Assembly: GCF_039851965.1 (NCBI RefSeq)
Contig: NZ_CP156674.1
Coordinates: forward strand, 2,294,001-2,358,000
DNA from: Pseudalkalibacillus hwajinpoensis
GTDB taxonomy: Bacteria; Bacillota; Bacilli; Bacillales; Guptibacillaceae
Direction: 5' to 3'
Length of the DNA: 64,000 nt
Part shown: positions 8,528 to 17,452 of the stretch, in pieces
How positions within the stretch are numbered: position 1 is the first letter of the stretch
How the letters are laid out: the number at the start of each line of letters is the position of its first letter
Program-made: the position numbers and the translations under genes
The notes under the pieces: generated by a model
What the model saw: the letters and a program-made list of their open reading frames with translations, nothing else
The model's database searches: none
Told to the model about the DNA's origin: nothing

Positions 8528-9695
8528 ACTTGAGAAAAAAGAAGTAATCGATGCGATACGGCTTTCGGAATATGCTTTTCAATATAAAATCCCTGAAAAG
8601 GATCTAGAGAAGAAGATAGCTGCCTATAGTGAGCATGAAATCTGGGGAGATTATGAAGAAGGAAGTCTTGCAGCCAAACTTCACCTGATTGATTTTGAAA
8701 CGTTTATTGCCGGCAGGTCCTTTGCAATGGGAGGGGTTGCTTCAGTTGCTACATATCCGGAGTTTAGAAGAGGTGGCAGGGTTGCACGTCTGCTTCGACA
8801 TGCACTTGTAGAAATGAAAAATAAAGGCCAAACAATATCCTATCTTCATCCTTTTCACATCCCGTTTTATCGCAAATTCGGATTCGAAGTGCTTAGTAGT
8901 TGGAAAAAGCTCAAATTAAATAAGGAAGATTTTAACACGTTACCTCAAGTAGGCGGAAAAGTACGTAGAATTGCTCTTACAAATGTGTATGAAACACTTA
9001 ATCCAGTGTACGAAGAATTTGCTCAACGCTTCAATGGCATGCTTGTGCGCACTGAAAGCTGGTGGAAGGAACGGGTTTATTCAGAAGGGTTTTTATTTGC
9101 TGGCTATACGAATGAAGAAGGGAATATAACTGGGTATGTGTATTATCAAGTGAAAGATCGTTCCCTTGAAGTGGAGGAATTTGTCTGTCTGGATGGGGAA
9201 GCGAGAAGAGGTCTATGGAACTATCTGTGTCAGCATGATTCCATGATTGAAGGTGGAACGATTCTAACGCACGAAGGAGATCCATTTCCTTTCATACTTT
9301 CGAATCCAAAAGTGAAAACAAATGTTGAGCCATATTTTATGGCACGAATTATCGACGTTGAAGCCTTTCTACAACTCTATCCATTCGAATTGAATGAGGG
9401 TGAATCTCTGTTTCTACATATTATTGATGAACAGGCTGAATGGAACAATGGTAGTTTTCAAATTCATTCTGACGGTGTAAAGATGTTTAAAGGGGATAAT
9501 ACTAATGCCTCCTGCAAGCATCCACCAAAACGTGGACTTCGCTGTAATATTAGTACACTCACGGCTATTCTGACTGGATACCAGAACCCTGCATTTCTAT
9601 ATGAAGCTGGTTTACTTCAAGGGCCTAAGAAGGACGTTGAGGTGTTGAAGGGGATTTTGTCGAAGAGAGAAACAAATTTTATGGATTTCTTTTAA
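8520..9695 (+). CDS. Eis-like GNAT family N-acetyltransferase
   Basis: 391 aa protein of the Eis type: an N-terminal GNAT domain with the acetyl-CoA loop VASVATYPEFRRGGRVARLL near residues 77-96, a second GNAT-like domain, and a C-terminal SCP2-like region (FQIHSDGVKMFKG). The acceptor is unknown; relatives acetylate amines including aminoglycosides. ATG 8520 is used because CAGGAGG ends at 8513; the upstream ATG at 8514 abuts it. Confidence 0.82.
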   Translation: MRKLEKKEVIDAIRLSEYAFQYKIPEKDLEKKIAAYSEHEIWGDYEEGSLAAKLHLIDFETFIAGRSFAMGGVASVATYPEFRRGGRVARLLRHALVEMKNKGQTISYLHPFHIPFYRKFGFEVLSSWKKLKLNKEDFNTLPQVGGKVRRIALTNVYETLNPVYEEFAQRFNGMLVRTESWWKERVYSEGFLFAGYTNEEGNITGYVYYQVKDRSLEVEEFVCLDGEARRGLWNYLCQHDSMIEGGTILTHEGDPFPFILSNPKVKTNVEPYFMARIIDVEAFLQLYPFELNEGESLFLHIIDEQAEWNNGSFQIHSDGVKMFKGDNTNASCKHPPKRGLRCNISTLTAILTGYQNPAFLYEAGLLQGPKKDVEVLKGILSKRETNFMDFF

Positions 9696-9857
9696 ATGGA
9701 GAAATTTAGACCATCGCAATGAGTGTTTAGGTATGAATTAGGTAACTTGCCAATGCAATCCATGGTTCGACATACAATTCATGTCTTCTTAATTACTATA
9801 CAATGAATGAGTGAGATACCTGATTAAAATGGTCGTTCGCATTAATCTGGCAATACC

Positions 9858-9886
9858 TTGACAAATAGTTAATAAATTGATATTTT
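9858..9886 (+). promoter_or_regulatory. Sigma-A promoter of the S-box operon
   Basis: TTGACA at 9858, a 17-base spacer and TATTTT at 9881 place transcription start a few bases before the SAM aptamer. Confidence 0.6.
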
Positions 9887-9901
9887 TGTTAAAATATAAT
9901 T

Positions 9902-10053
9902 TCTTATCCAGAGAGGTGGAGGGACTGGCCCTTTGAAACCTCAGCAACAGGTCCATCGGATACTGTGCTAACTCCAGCGGGTGATAAACCTGATAGATGA
10001 GAGCCTTCGGTTTTATTTTGTCAGTAACGCACTCTTTTAGAGTGCGTTTTTTG
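9902..10053 (+). ncRNA. SAM-I (S-box) riboswitch with terminator
   Basis: The leader contains CTTATCCAGAGAGGTGGAGG, CTGGCCCTTTGAAACCTCAG and CAGGTCC, all core motifs of the SAM-I aptamer, then GATAGATGAGAG. An expression-platform terminator follows: ACGCACTC/GAGTGCGT with six T at 10027-10052. Binding of S-adenosylmethionine would stop transcription before mmuP-mmuM, so the operon is on when methionine/SAM is scarce. Confidence 0.95.
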
Positions 10054-10084
10054 GGTTTTCTGGATGGAAGAAAAGGAGTATGAA

Positions 10085-11488
10085 ATGGAAGAGAAGCAGG
10101 AATTTCAAAGGAAAATGAAGTCACGACATGTCGTGATGCTATCGCTTGGTGGAGTTATTGGGACCGGTCTATTCTTAAGTTCTGGATACACGATCCAACA
10201 GGCTGGTCCAGTCGGCACGATTCTCTCCTATTTAGTAGGGGCGCTTGTTGTTTACCTTGTCATGCTATGTTTAGGGGAGCTTTCTGTACATATGCCAGAA
10301 ACAGGCGCTTTCCATAGTTATGCAGCTAAGTACATCGGAGGAGGTACCGGGTATACGGTGGCGTGGTTATATTGGCTAACCTGGACAGTAGCTCTCGGTT
10401 CCGAATTTACTGCCGCCGGGATGCTGATGCAGCGGTGGTTTCCATTCATCAGTGTGTGGATGTGGAGTGGATTGTTCGCCGCATTAATCTTTGTGATTAA
10501 TGTGCTTACCGTTAAATTTTTCGCAGAAACAGAATTCTGGTTCTCCCTCATTAAGGTATTAGCAATTATCCTCTTTATTATTTTAGGGGGAGCAGCAATT
10601 TTTGGTTTTATCCCGATGGAATCAGGTACACACACATCGGTTTTCTCCAATTTTACGAATGAAGGTATTTTTCCAAATGGTGCATTTGCCATAGTTATGA
10701 CCATGTTAGCGGTGAATTTTGCTTTCTCTGGAACAGAATTAATCGGTATCGCAGCTGGAGAAACAGCAGATCCAGAAAAAACAATTCCGAAAGCTATTCG
10801 TACTACGGTGTTTCGATTAATTATTTTCTTTGTCGGTTCGATCTTCGTCTTATCAGCTCTTCTTCCAGCTTCAGATGCTGGCGTATTAGAAAGCCCGTTT
10901 GTGGCTGTTCTTGAACGGATTGGTGTTCCATTTGCAGCCGATATTATGAACTTCGTTATTTTAACAGCGATCTTATCTGCTGCAAATTCCGGGTTGTATG
11001 CTTCTTCAAGAATGCTCTGGTCGCTCGCAGATAAGCGAACGATATCACCGTTTTTCTCCAGGCTAAATAAACAGGGTGTCCCGCTAAATGCCGTGATGTT
11101 TAGTATGTTAGGCGGGGTGCTAGCTCTCTTATCTAGCGTGATTGCGCCAGATACAGTCTATGTTGTACTCGTTTCGATTTCGGGTCTTGCGGTGGTAGTG
11201 GTGTGGATGAGCATTTGTGCGTCACAATTTCTCTTTCGGAAACAATTTATAAGAGAAGGGTATTCGGTAAAAGACCTGGGATATCGGACTCCATTATATC
11301 CTCTCGTCCCTGTGCTTGCTTTTCTGCTCTGTCTCGCTTCGTTGATCGGGATCGCTTTTGACCCTACACAGAGAATTGCCCTGTATTGTGGCTTTCCTTT
11401 TATTGCTTTTTGTTATGGGAGCTATTATCTAACTAAATCTATGAAGAGAAAGGGAGTCAATTATGTTACTGAAAAACGATCCTATTGA
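10085..11488 (+). CDS. mmuP: Amino acid permease, probable S-methylmethionine transporter
   Basis: APC-superfamily (amino acid transporter) permease of 467 aa with 12 hydrophobic segments and the GGVIGTGLFLSSG motif in helix 1. Specificity is inferred: it lies behind a SAM riboswitch and overlaps a homocysteine methyltransferase gene by 26 bp, the mmuPM arrangement. ATG 10085 lies 5 bases after AAAGGAGT; the earlier ATG 10064 has no Shine-Dalgarno site. Confidence 0.85.
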   Translation: MEEKQEFQRKMKSRHVVMLSLGGVIGTGLFLSSGYTIQQAGPVGTILSYLVGALVVYLVMLCLGELSVHMPETGAFHSYAAKYIGGGTGYTVAWLYWLTWTVALGSEFTAAGMLMQRWFPFISVWMWSGLFAALIFVINVLTVKFFAETEFWFSLIKVLAIILFIILGGAAIFGFIPMESGTHTSVFSNFTNEGIFPNGAFAIVMTMLAVNFAFSGTELIGIAAGETADPEKTIPKAIRTTVFRLIIFFVGSIFVLSALLPASDAGVLESPFVAVLERIGVPFAADIMNFVILTAILSAANSGLYASSRMLWSLADKRTISPFFSRLNKQGVPLNAVMFSMLGGVLALLSSVIAPDTVYVVLVSISGLAVVVVWMSICASQFLFRKQFIREGYSVKDLGYRTPLYPLVPVLAFLLCLASLIGIAFDPTQRIALYCGFPFIAFCYGSYYLTKSMKRKGVNYVTEKRSY

Positions 11489-12404
11489 AGGCATTTTGCG
11501 TGATTACTCGATTATGATATTAGATGGTGCGCTTGCAACAGAGCTGGAACATTATGGATGTGATTTAAATGATCCTCTCTGGTCAGCACGGGTATTACTT
11601 GAGAACCCTGAATTAATCTATCAAGTTCATCTAGATTATTTCCATGCTGGAGCGGACTGTGCAATAACCGCTAGCTACCAGGCAACAATAGATGGGCTTA
11701 AAGCACGTGGTTTAAACGAGCAGGAATCGATCGAGTTAATTAAGAAAACAGTAGTGCTAGCAAGAAAAGCGCGTGATGATTTCTGGGAGCAGAATGAGCA
11801 ATTGACCAGGCCTAAACCTCTTGTTGCTGCATCAGTAGGACCTTATGGAGCATTTCTTTCAGACGGCTCAGAGTATAGAGGGGATTATGGCGTTTCTGAC
11901 GATACATTAGCTCATTTTCACCGTTCAAGAATAAAAGCATTAATTGACGCAGGAGCTGATCTGTTAGCATTTGAAACAATTCCCTCTCTTCAAGAAGCAA
12001 ACGTATTACTTTCGTTGTTAGAAGAATTTCCACATACTTATGCCTGGCTTTCCTTTTCTATTAGAAATGGAAAGGAAATTAGTGATGGGACACCATTACA
12101 GGAGTGTTCCAAACGTTTTGGAGAGATAAAGCAGCTTGCTGCAATCGGAGTGAATTGCGCTTCTCCTTCATTTGTAGAAGAGGTTATTAAAGAGGTAAAT
12201 AGCCACACAAAAAAACCGGTTATCGTTTACCCGAATTCCGGAGAAGTTTATGAATCTAGCTCCAAAACATGGCAGGGAGAGCAATCACATTCCGAATTGG
12301 ATCAAGACTCTAAAAGGTGGTTTCAGGTGGGAGCGCGTTTAATAGGAGGTTGTTGCAGAACGAGACCTCATGATATAGAAGAAATTTATCAAAAATGGCG
12401 CTGA
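11463..12404 (+). CDS. mmuM: Homocysteine S-methyltransferase
   Basis: Zinc enzyme (313 aa) moving a methyl group from S-methylmethionine (or SAM) to homocysteine, giving methionine. The N-terminal MILDGALATELE, the GVNCASP zinc Cys and the C-terminal GGCCRTRPHDI with two further zinc Cys are all present. It overlaps the end of mmuP and is controlled by the same riboswitch. Confidence 0.93.
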   Translation: MLLKNDPIEGILRDYSIMILDGALATELEHYGCDLNDPLWSARVLLENPELIYQVHLDYFHAGADCAITASYQATIDGLKARGLNEQESIELIKKTVVLARKARDDFWEQNEQLTRPKPLVAASVGPYGAFLSDGSEYRGDYGVSDDTLAHFHRSRIKALIDAGADLLAFETIPSLQEANVLLSLLEEFPHTYAWLSFSIRNGKEISDGTPLQECSKRFGEIKQLAAIGVNCASPSFVEEVIKEVNSHTKKPVIVYPNSGEVYESSSKTWQGEQSHSELDQDSKRWFQVGARLIGGCCRTRPHDIEEIYQKWR

Positions 12405-12415
12405 GTATATGGAGA

Positions 12416-12458
12416 AAGGGAACGTCCAATATAAAATGGACGTTCCCCTTCTTTTTGC
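12416..12458. terminator. Terminator after mmuM
   Basis: Eleven-base stem GGGAACGTCCA/TGGACGTTCCC followed by CTTCTTTTT; probably serves both convergent transcripts. Confidence 0.85.
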
Positions 12459-12478
12459 GCTTAACGGGTTACATTTTT

Positions 12479-13201
12479 TTAAAATGGATTTGTGGCCCAC
12501 TGCAGCGATTGTTTAATGAAAATCCGAGGATGGAGCTTTAGCTGCCCAACCATATATTCAGCTAAATCCTCCGGCTGCATATATTTCTCTTTATCCTGTT
12601 CATCAAGTTTATCGCCAAATACAAGCTCAGTTGCGACTAGACTAGGGTTAAGTGTAAACACGCGAATGTTATTTCGACGCACTTCCTGCATCAGTGCTTC
12701 GGTCATCCCTTGGATTGCGAATTTCGAAGCGCTATAGGAAGTAGAACCAGCTGTCCCTTTAAGACCGCTACTTGAGGAGATGTTGAAAATATCCCCGTTG
12801 TTTCTCTTGATCATTTGGGGTAAAACGGCCCGTGTGACGTGGTACGTACCGTATACATTTACTTCAAACGTGTGCTTCCAGTCTTCTGGTTTAAGGTCTA
12901 AGAATGATCCATTTAATCCAATGCCCGCATTATTAATCAGAATGTTTGCTGAGCCTAATTCATTTTGTAAGTGATCGATTGCCTGATCTACTTCCTCTAT
13001 ATTCGCAATATCAGCAGTCGCAACTGATGCCTTCACTCCTAGCGTTTCCGCTTCCTGTGCAACTTCCTTCAGTTTGCTTTCTGTACGGGCAATTAACCCA
13101 ACGTTTACTCCCTCTCTAGCTAATTCCAGAGCAGTAGCGCGACCTATGCCACTGCTTGCTCCTGTGATATATGCAATCTTTCCGGTAATTGATTGACCCA
13201 T
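12479..13201 (-). CDS. yoxD: YoxD-like SDR family oxidoreductase (3-ketoacyl-ACP reductase-like)
   Basis: 240 aa short-chain dehydrogenase with TGASSGIG at residues 12-19, NNAGIG, ISSSSG and catalytic YSASK. The C-terminal MQPEDLAEYMVGQLKL and WATNP closely recall YoxD of B. subtilis. The substrate is not known. The start ATG 13201 follows AAAGGATGG; an 18-codon upstream extension has no Shine-Dalgarno site. Confidence 0.82.
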   Translation of the reverse strand: MGQSITGKIAYITGASSGIGRATALELAREGVNVGLIARTESKLKEVAQEAETLGVKASVATADIANIEEVDQAIDHLQNELGSANILINNAGIGLNGSFLDLKPEDWKHTFEVNVYGTYHVTRAVLPQMIKRNNGDIFNISSSSGLKGTAGSTSYSASKFAIQGMTEALMQEVRRNNIRVFTLNPSLVATELVFGDKLDEQDKEKYMQPEDLAEYMVGQLKLHPRIFIKQSLQWATNPF

Positions 13202-13369
13202 TTCTGAACCATCCTTTCTGTTATTCCCTATTGTTAAGTCTAAGGGTAGTAGCAATAATGTTCAAAGATTAAGGATTGTTCGAGAGTGGGTGAACATATC
13301 ATGATGTTTAACTATAGCTAAAAAAGGTTACAGTTACGAGGTGTACAAATATTAGTTGAACCAATCGGA

Positions 13370-13422
13370 CCTTAAGGGGCAGTTGCCTCCTTACATTCCT
13401 GAGGTATTACTGCCCCTTAAGG
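13370..13422. repeat. Dispersed palindromic repeat, copy 1
   Basis: Perfect 14-base inverted arms CCTTAAGGGGCAGT/ACTGCCCCTTAAGG enclose an inner CCTC/GAGG hairpin containing TTACATTCCTGAGGT. The core recurs at 15372-15420 and 28333-28376. The stretch 13202-13535 otherwise holds only this repeat and the hairpin at 13467. Confidence 0.75.
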
Positions 13423-13466
13423 GTGGGGTAAAGTGAAGGATAAATCATTTTGAAAGATTTACTAAG

Positions 13467-13499
13467 AGAGCTCAGCTGCACATGCAGCTGAGCTCTTTT
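13467..13499. terminator. Palindromic terminator-like hairpin
   Basis: Near-perfect palindrome GAGCTCAGCTGCA/TGCAGCTGAGCTC followed by TTTT on the plus strand. It lies just beyond the stop of the minus-strand gene 13536-13865. Confidence 0.6.
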
Positions 13500-13535
13500 G
13501 AATTAGTAAGACAAATCATAAAACAAGGAAACTCT

Positions 13536-13865
13536 TTAGAGTTGGTAAACAACGCAGAAAGTTAACACCAATGAGAGAAGGAATATTCCAAACATTATTA
13601 GTAGATAACGTGCCTTTGTTATTTGCAGCCTGGACCTTAGATAAATACTTGTAAACACGACAATTGGAAAATAAATCGCACTTGCTACAAGAGCCGTGAG
13701 AAGGAAAAATAGTAGTAATCCTTCATCAAGGGTAGGATCATTGATGAATCCCATTAAATCACCTACATAGATGAGAACCATTACCCAGAGATCAAGTATT
13801 AGGAATGAAAAACAACCAGCAATGAAATGAAACAAAACAGCTAATAGAAAGTATTGATTCTTCAT
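13536..13865 (-). CDS. Hypothetical membrane protein
   Basis: 109 aa with about three hydrophobic helices (roughly residues 5-35, 47-72 and 86-108) and a short acidic loop FINDPTLDEG. Not recognised. The Shine-Dalgarno site (AAAGAGGAAAT) is modest. It stands alone between hairpins and has no operon partner. Confidence 0.6.
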   Translation of the reverse strand: MKNQYFLLAVLFHFIAGCFSFLILDLWVMVLIYVGDLMGFINDPTLDEGLLLFFLLTALVASAIYFPIVVFTSIYLRSRLQITKARYLLIMFGIFLLSLVLTFCVVYQL

Positions 13866-14122
13866 TAATTTCCTCTTTGTTTATCTAGTTTCACTCTTCC
13901 GTTAGGAACAACTAGTACTATTATACATGACATTCAAACTCCTTCTAATGTAACGATCCCTTTCAACTATCTTTAAGAGAATCTGATAATCCACATGTAA
14001 AATGCACTAGTTTGGAAAATAACTCATGGTGCAAATGGTTTGTTTTGAAAGTCATTAACAGGGTGAGGAGTCAAAAACTAGAATTACTCAGTGTGAGGTA
14101 ATCATAAACGAGGAGGAATTTG

Positions 14123-15334
14123 ATGGGTAGAATGAAAAAAGTAGCGTTATTAAGCAGTACACTTGCTTTATCGGCGGGTTTAATGACCCCAGCCATGGCA
14201 GCACCTAATAGTCAATTTGTTGGAACACCAGAAAGTCAAGAATACTCCATTTCAGGGTTTATCAGCCATGATGAGTTAAGCAAAAAACTTCAGCAGATTG
14301 ATAAAAACAGCCAGGAGCGAGTTGATGTAGAAGTTGCAGGGTATTCAAATCAAGGACGTGAAATTTACAAAGCTACAGTTGGCTCAGGAGATAAAGTGAT
14401 ATTAATACAAAGCGAAATCCATGGAAATGAAAAAACAGGTACTGCAGCATTGTTAAATTTATTACAGCAACTTGGATCAAACAATTCTACTGAGGCCAAA
14501 AAAATCAGGGAAGAAGTAACCATAGTGGCTATGCCGATGGTTAACCCGGATGCTACGGAGTTGAATCGTCGCGGGAACGATCTATCCTGGAGTGAAGTAA
14601 TTGAAGAATTCCCACAACTAGCTGAAGCTACTCCATCTTGGAATTATTACACCTACACAAACCAATACTGGGATTATGCTTCAAACCCGGGTTTTGACGT
14701 GAATCGGGACTTTAATCCAAACCTTAACTATGAGCCTCAACCTGAAGATTTTCCAAGTAATTCATCAAATCCAGGCTGGTACATTACCCCTGAAGCCCAA
14801 ACTGTCCGTGATGTTTATAAAGGCTTAATGGATGAGTTTGGAAAAGTGGATGTGTTTGTAGATTTGCATCATCAGGGCGAGTATTATGTTGAAGGAACAG
14901 ATGATAAGGTTACGTTATCTATTTCGGGAGATTTCATTCCTGATCCTGAGAGTGCTGAAGGAGAGAAATATAGTGAGTATGCAGATACATATAATGAGGA
15001 ATTCTCCAAACAATTAAATGTAGCCGCTTATAATGCTTTACAAGAAAGAGGTAATTCTCTTTTTGACAATATTACACTTTACCCACAGAATCTAGATCTA
15101 CCGGGTACCGCACTTGGTTCCTTTGCTCTTAATGGAAGTGGGGCTGTGTTATTCGAAGTAACTGGTCAAACTCAAAGTTTTGGTCAGAAGAAAAAGGGAC
15201 AGCTTATAAAGGCTGTTGAACTTGGTCTCTATGGAATTATCAACGGAGTGACTACTGGGGATGTATATAGTATTGACTCTGAAGAATATAATGAAATCCC
15301 ACTTACAGATCGGGATCAGGATTATGGTTTTTAA
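14123..15334 (+). CDS. Secreted M14 family zinc carboxypeptidase
   Basis: 403 aa metallopeptidase with a signal peptide (Lys-rich start, hydrophobic core, cleavage near AMA-AP). Zinc ligands are visible as SEIHGNEKTG (His-x-x-Glu) and FVDLHHQGEY (second His), and the catalytic Glu is in VLFEVTGQ. It probably trims C-terminal residues from peptides outside the cell. Chosen start ATG 14123 lies 5 bases after AGGAGGA. Confidence 0.88.
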   Translation: MGRMKKVALLSSTLALSAGLMTPAMAAPNSQFVGTPESQEYSISGFISHDELSKKLQQIDKNSQERVDVEVAGYSNQGREIYKATVGSGDKVILIQSEIHGNEKTGTAALLNLLQQLGSNNSTEAKKIREEVTIVAMPMVNPDATELNRRGNDLSWSEVIEEFPQLAEATPSWNYYTYTNQYWDYASNPGFDVNRDFNPNLNYEPQPEDFPSNSSNPGWYITPEAQTVRDVYKGLMDEFGKVDVFVDLHHQGEYYVEGTDDKVTLSISGDFIPDPESAEGEKYSEYADTYNEEFSKQLNVAAYNALQERGNSLFDNITLYPQNLDLPGTALGSFALNGSGAVLFEVTGQTQSFGQKKKGQLIKAVELGLYGIINGVTTGDVYSIDSEEYNEIPLTDRDQDYGF

Positions 15335-15371
15335 ATGAAAAGAAGACGAGTTCATTTGAGTAAACTTCTCT

Positions 15372-15420
15372 TCTCGATTGATTTACATTCCTGAGGTTTT
15401 ACTGCCCCTTAAGGGTGGGA
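15372..15420. repeat. Dispersed palindromic repeat, copy 2
   Basis: Shares TCTCGATTGATTTACATTC, TGAGG and TTTTACTGCCCC with copy 3, and ACTGCCCCTTAAGGGTGGG with copy 1. The left inverted arm of copy 1 is missing, so it cannot fold the same way. Confidence 0.7.
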
Positions 15421-15443
15421 TAAAAATGTAACGAACTCCATAG

Positions 15444-15473
15444 AAAAAGTCCTGCTCTCTGGCAGGACTTTTT
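15444..15473. terminator. Bidirectional terminator
   Basis: AAAAAGTCCTGC/GCAGGACTTTTT stem; its last bases reach the stop codon of the convergent gene 15472-15759. Confidence 0.88.
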
Positions 15474-15759
15474 AACTGTATGAAAGGGAAGAAAATGGAG
15501 CAAGTCGAGGTGTAATCTCCTGAACTAACTTGTCACCTTTGCCCTTCGCATATAACTCTAGCAAAAGATCCGCTATTTTTTGCTCAACCTCATAGGTTAA
15601 CCCGGTATGATAGTCAATGAGAAAATACATTCTTCCATTTTCTAGTGTTCCTGACAACAGCTCGTACTTGTCATACTCAAAATGCACTTCTGTTCCGTAC
15701 TGGGTCATCTCAAGATAGGTTTCGAAAGGGGTGATGGGAAAAGCCTTTTGACTGTTCAT
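15472..15759 (-). CDS. Hypothetical protein
   Basis: 95 aa soluble protein, not recognised. It has a compact mixed alpha/beta composition, with a GTEVHFEYDKYELLSG strand-turn-strand stretch and a C-terminal helix (EQKIADLLLELYAKG). AGGAGG precedes the ATG. Transcribed alone, convergent to the peptidase gene. Confidence 0.6.
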   Translation of the reverse strand: MNSQKAFPITPFETYLEMTQYGTEVHFEYDKYELLSGTLENGRMYFLIDYHTGLTYEVEQKIADLLLELYAKGKGDKLVQEITPRLAPFSSLSYS

Positions 15760-15986
15760 TTCATTTTGTTCCTCCTGGTTCTTTAATAGAATCTACTAGA
15801 AAGTCTAACCACCCCGAATCAAACTTATACACAAAAATAGATTTAAAGTTTAAAAGTAATTTAGAGACCTGTTATTTAGGTTGAACACTGTCGGGCTAGT
15901 ATTTTGACTTCCGAGCAAATCTGTAGTATTTTAATTCCTAGTAATTATATATGAATAATTCAGTTTGGTTTGTGAGGAGGGGAACA

Positions 15987-17219
15987 ATGAAGAAGATCTT
16001 GAGAGGTTATTTACAAGCATCGTTAATACTAAAAATTACGATTGCACTTATACTTGGAATTATTGTTGGTCTTGTTTTTGGTGAGCAAGCAGCGGTTTTG
16101 GCACCACTTGGTGATTTGTTAATCAACTTGCTGTCATTCCTCATCATCCCACTCATACTATTTACGTTGATTGTCGGTGTCAATCAGACAAGGTTAAGTA
16201 ACCTTGGACGAATGGGTGGTAAAGTATTTCTTTATTATGTGTTGACGTCTGCCTTTGCGATTATTGTTGGCCTAACAGTTGCAAGTTTGTTCAATCCAGG
16301 TACAGGCCTTTCGATTGATCCTGCGGAGTCCTTCGAGGTACCTGACAACCCTGGCGTCGTTAGTGTTCTATTAAGTATTGTGCCATCGAATATCGTTACG
16401 GCATTTAGTGAGATGAATTTACTTGGAATCATTTTCACTGCATTCGCTTTCGGTATTGCCATTTCCGCATTAAGGAATTCGAAGGAACACGGTGAACTTG
16501 GCGAACATTTATATAAAGTTATTGAAGGATTGAACGAAGCAACCTTTAAAATCATGAATGTTATTCTTCAATACGTACCAATTGGAATTTTTGCGATTAT
16601 CGCTAAAACAATCGGAAACCAGGGAATGCATACAATTCTCTCGCTAGGAAATATGATTGTAGTGCTCTACATTGCCCTAATCGTTCAGGTAGGGATCTAT
16701 GTTGTTTTTATGCTGTTCTTCAAAGTCAGTCCGAAACGATTTTTCTCGAATGCCCGTACACCAATGATTACGGCTTTTGTCACACAGAGTAGTTCAGGTA
16801 CATTGCCACTCACACTGAATGCTGCTAATGGTATGGGTCTGTCAAAAAGTCTCTATGGCTTTAGTTTACCGCTCGGTGCGACGATCAATATGGATGGGGC
16901 AGCGATCCGTATTGCTATTTCAGCGGTTTTCGCAGCCAACGTTGTAGGTGCTCCTTTAAGCTTTACTGATATGCTGATGATTGTCATTGTTGGGACGCTT
17001 GCGTCAATCGGAACAGCAGGTGTTCCAGGGGCAGGAATCGTTATGATTGCGACTGTTTTTGCACAGGTTGGTTTACCAATGGAAACAGTGGCGTTGTTAA
17101 CAGCTGTTGATGCCTTAGTCGGAATGGGTTGTACTGCCCTTAACGTAACGGGTGATCTTGTCGGAGCAACTGTGATTGATCGCAAAACAACCTCTGATAC
17201 TGCAGATCCAACCATTTAA
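15987..17219 (+). CDS. Dicarboxylate/amino acid:cation symporter
   Basis: DAACS (SLC1) family symporter, 410 aa, with eight helices plus hairpin loops. The serine-rich hairpin TQSSSGTLPLTL and NMDGAAI in helix 7 are family signatures. It imports glutamate, aspartate or C4-dicarboxylates with protons or sodium; substrate not assignable. ATG 15987 follows GAGGAGGGG; an in-frame ATG at 15951 has no Shine-Dalgarno site. Confidence 0.9.
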   Translation: MKKILRGYLQASLILKITIALILGIIVGLVFGEQAAVLAPLGDLLINLLSFLIIPLILFTLIVGVNQTRLSNLGRMGGKVFLYYVLTSAFAIIVGLTVASLFNPGTGLSIDPAESFEVPDNPGVVSVLLSIVPSNIVTAFSEMNLLGIIFTAFAFGIAISALRNSKEHGELGEHLYKVIEGLNEATFKIMNVILQYVPIGIFAIIAKTIGNQGMHTILSLGNMIVVLYIALIVQVGIYVVFMLFFKVSPKRFFSNARTPMITAFVTQSSSGTLPLTLNAANGMGLSKSLYGFSLPLGATINMDGAAIRIAISAVFAANVVGAPLSFTDMLMIVIVGTLASIGTAGVPGAGIVMIATVFAQVGLPMETVALLTAVDALVGMGCTALNVTGDLVGATVIDRKTTSDTADPTI

Positions 17220-17224
17220 ACTTA

Positions 17225-17258
17225 CTGAAAGTCAGGCGATGATGCCTGGCTTTTTATT
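17225..17258 (+). terminator. Intrinsic terminator
   Basis: AAGTCAGGC/GCCTGGCTT stem followed by a T-rich tract, directly after the symporter gene. Confidence 0.85.
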
Positions 17259-17452
17259 TTTGTAGTCATCATTCGTCATGCAGGGTAAATAGCAGGAATT
17301 AGCGCTACAAAAGCCTTTTTACATAACGATATATATAATTTGATATAAATCATTTGTACTTGTCATAATCATCCATTTACTTCTAATGATCTAAATATTA
17401 AGATAAAAATAACTTTAGAGCTTTTATGTGGGAAAGGAAATGGGGGATACGG

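Noticed and set aside
16235..17215. Long minus-strand frames opposite the symporter gene
   Set aside because: Shadow frames of a membrane-protein gene; low-complexity translations without ribosome sites.
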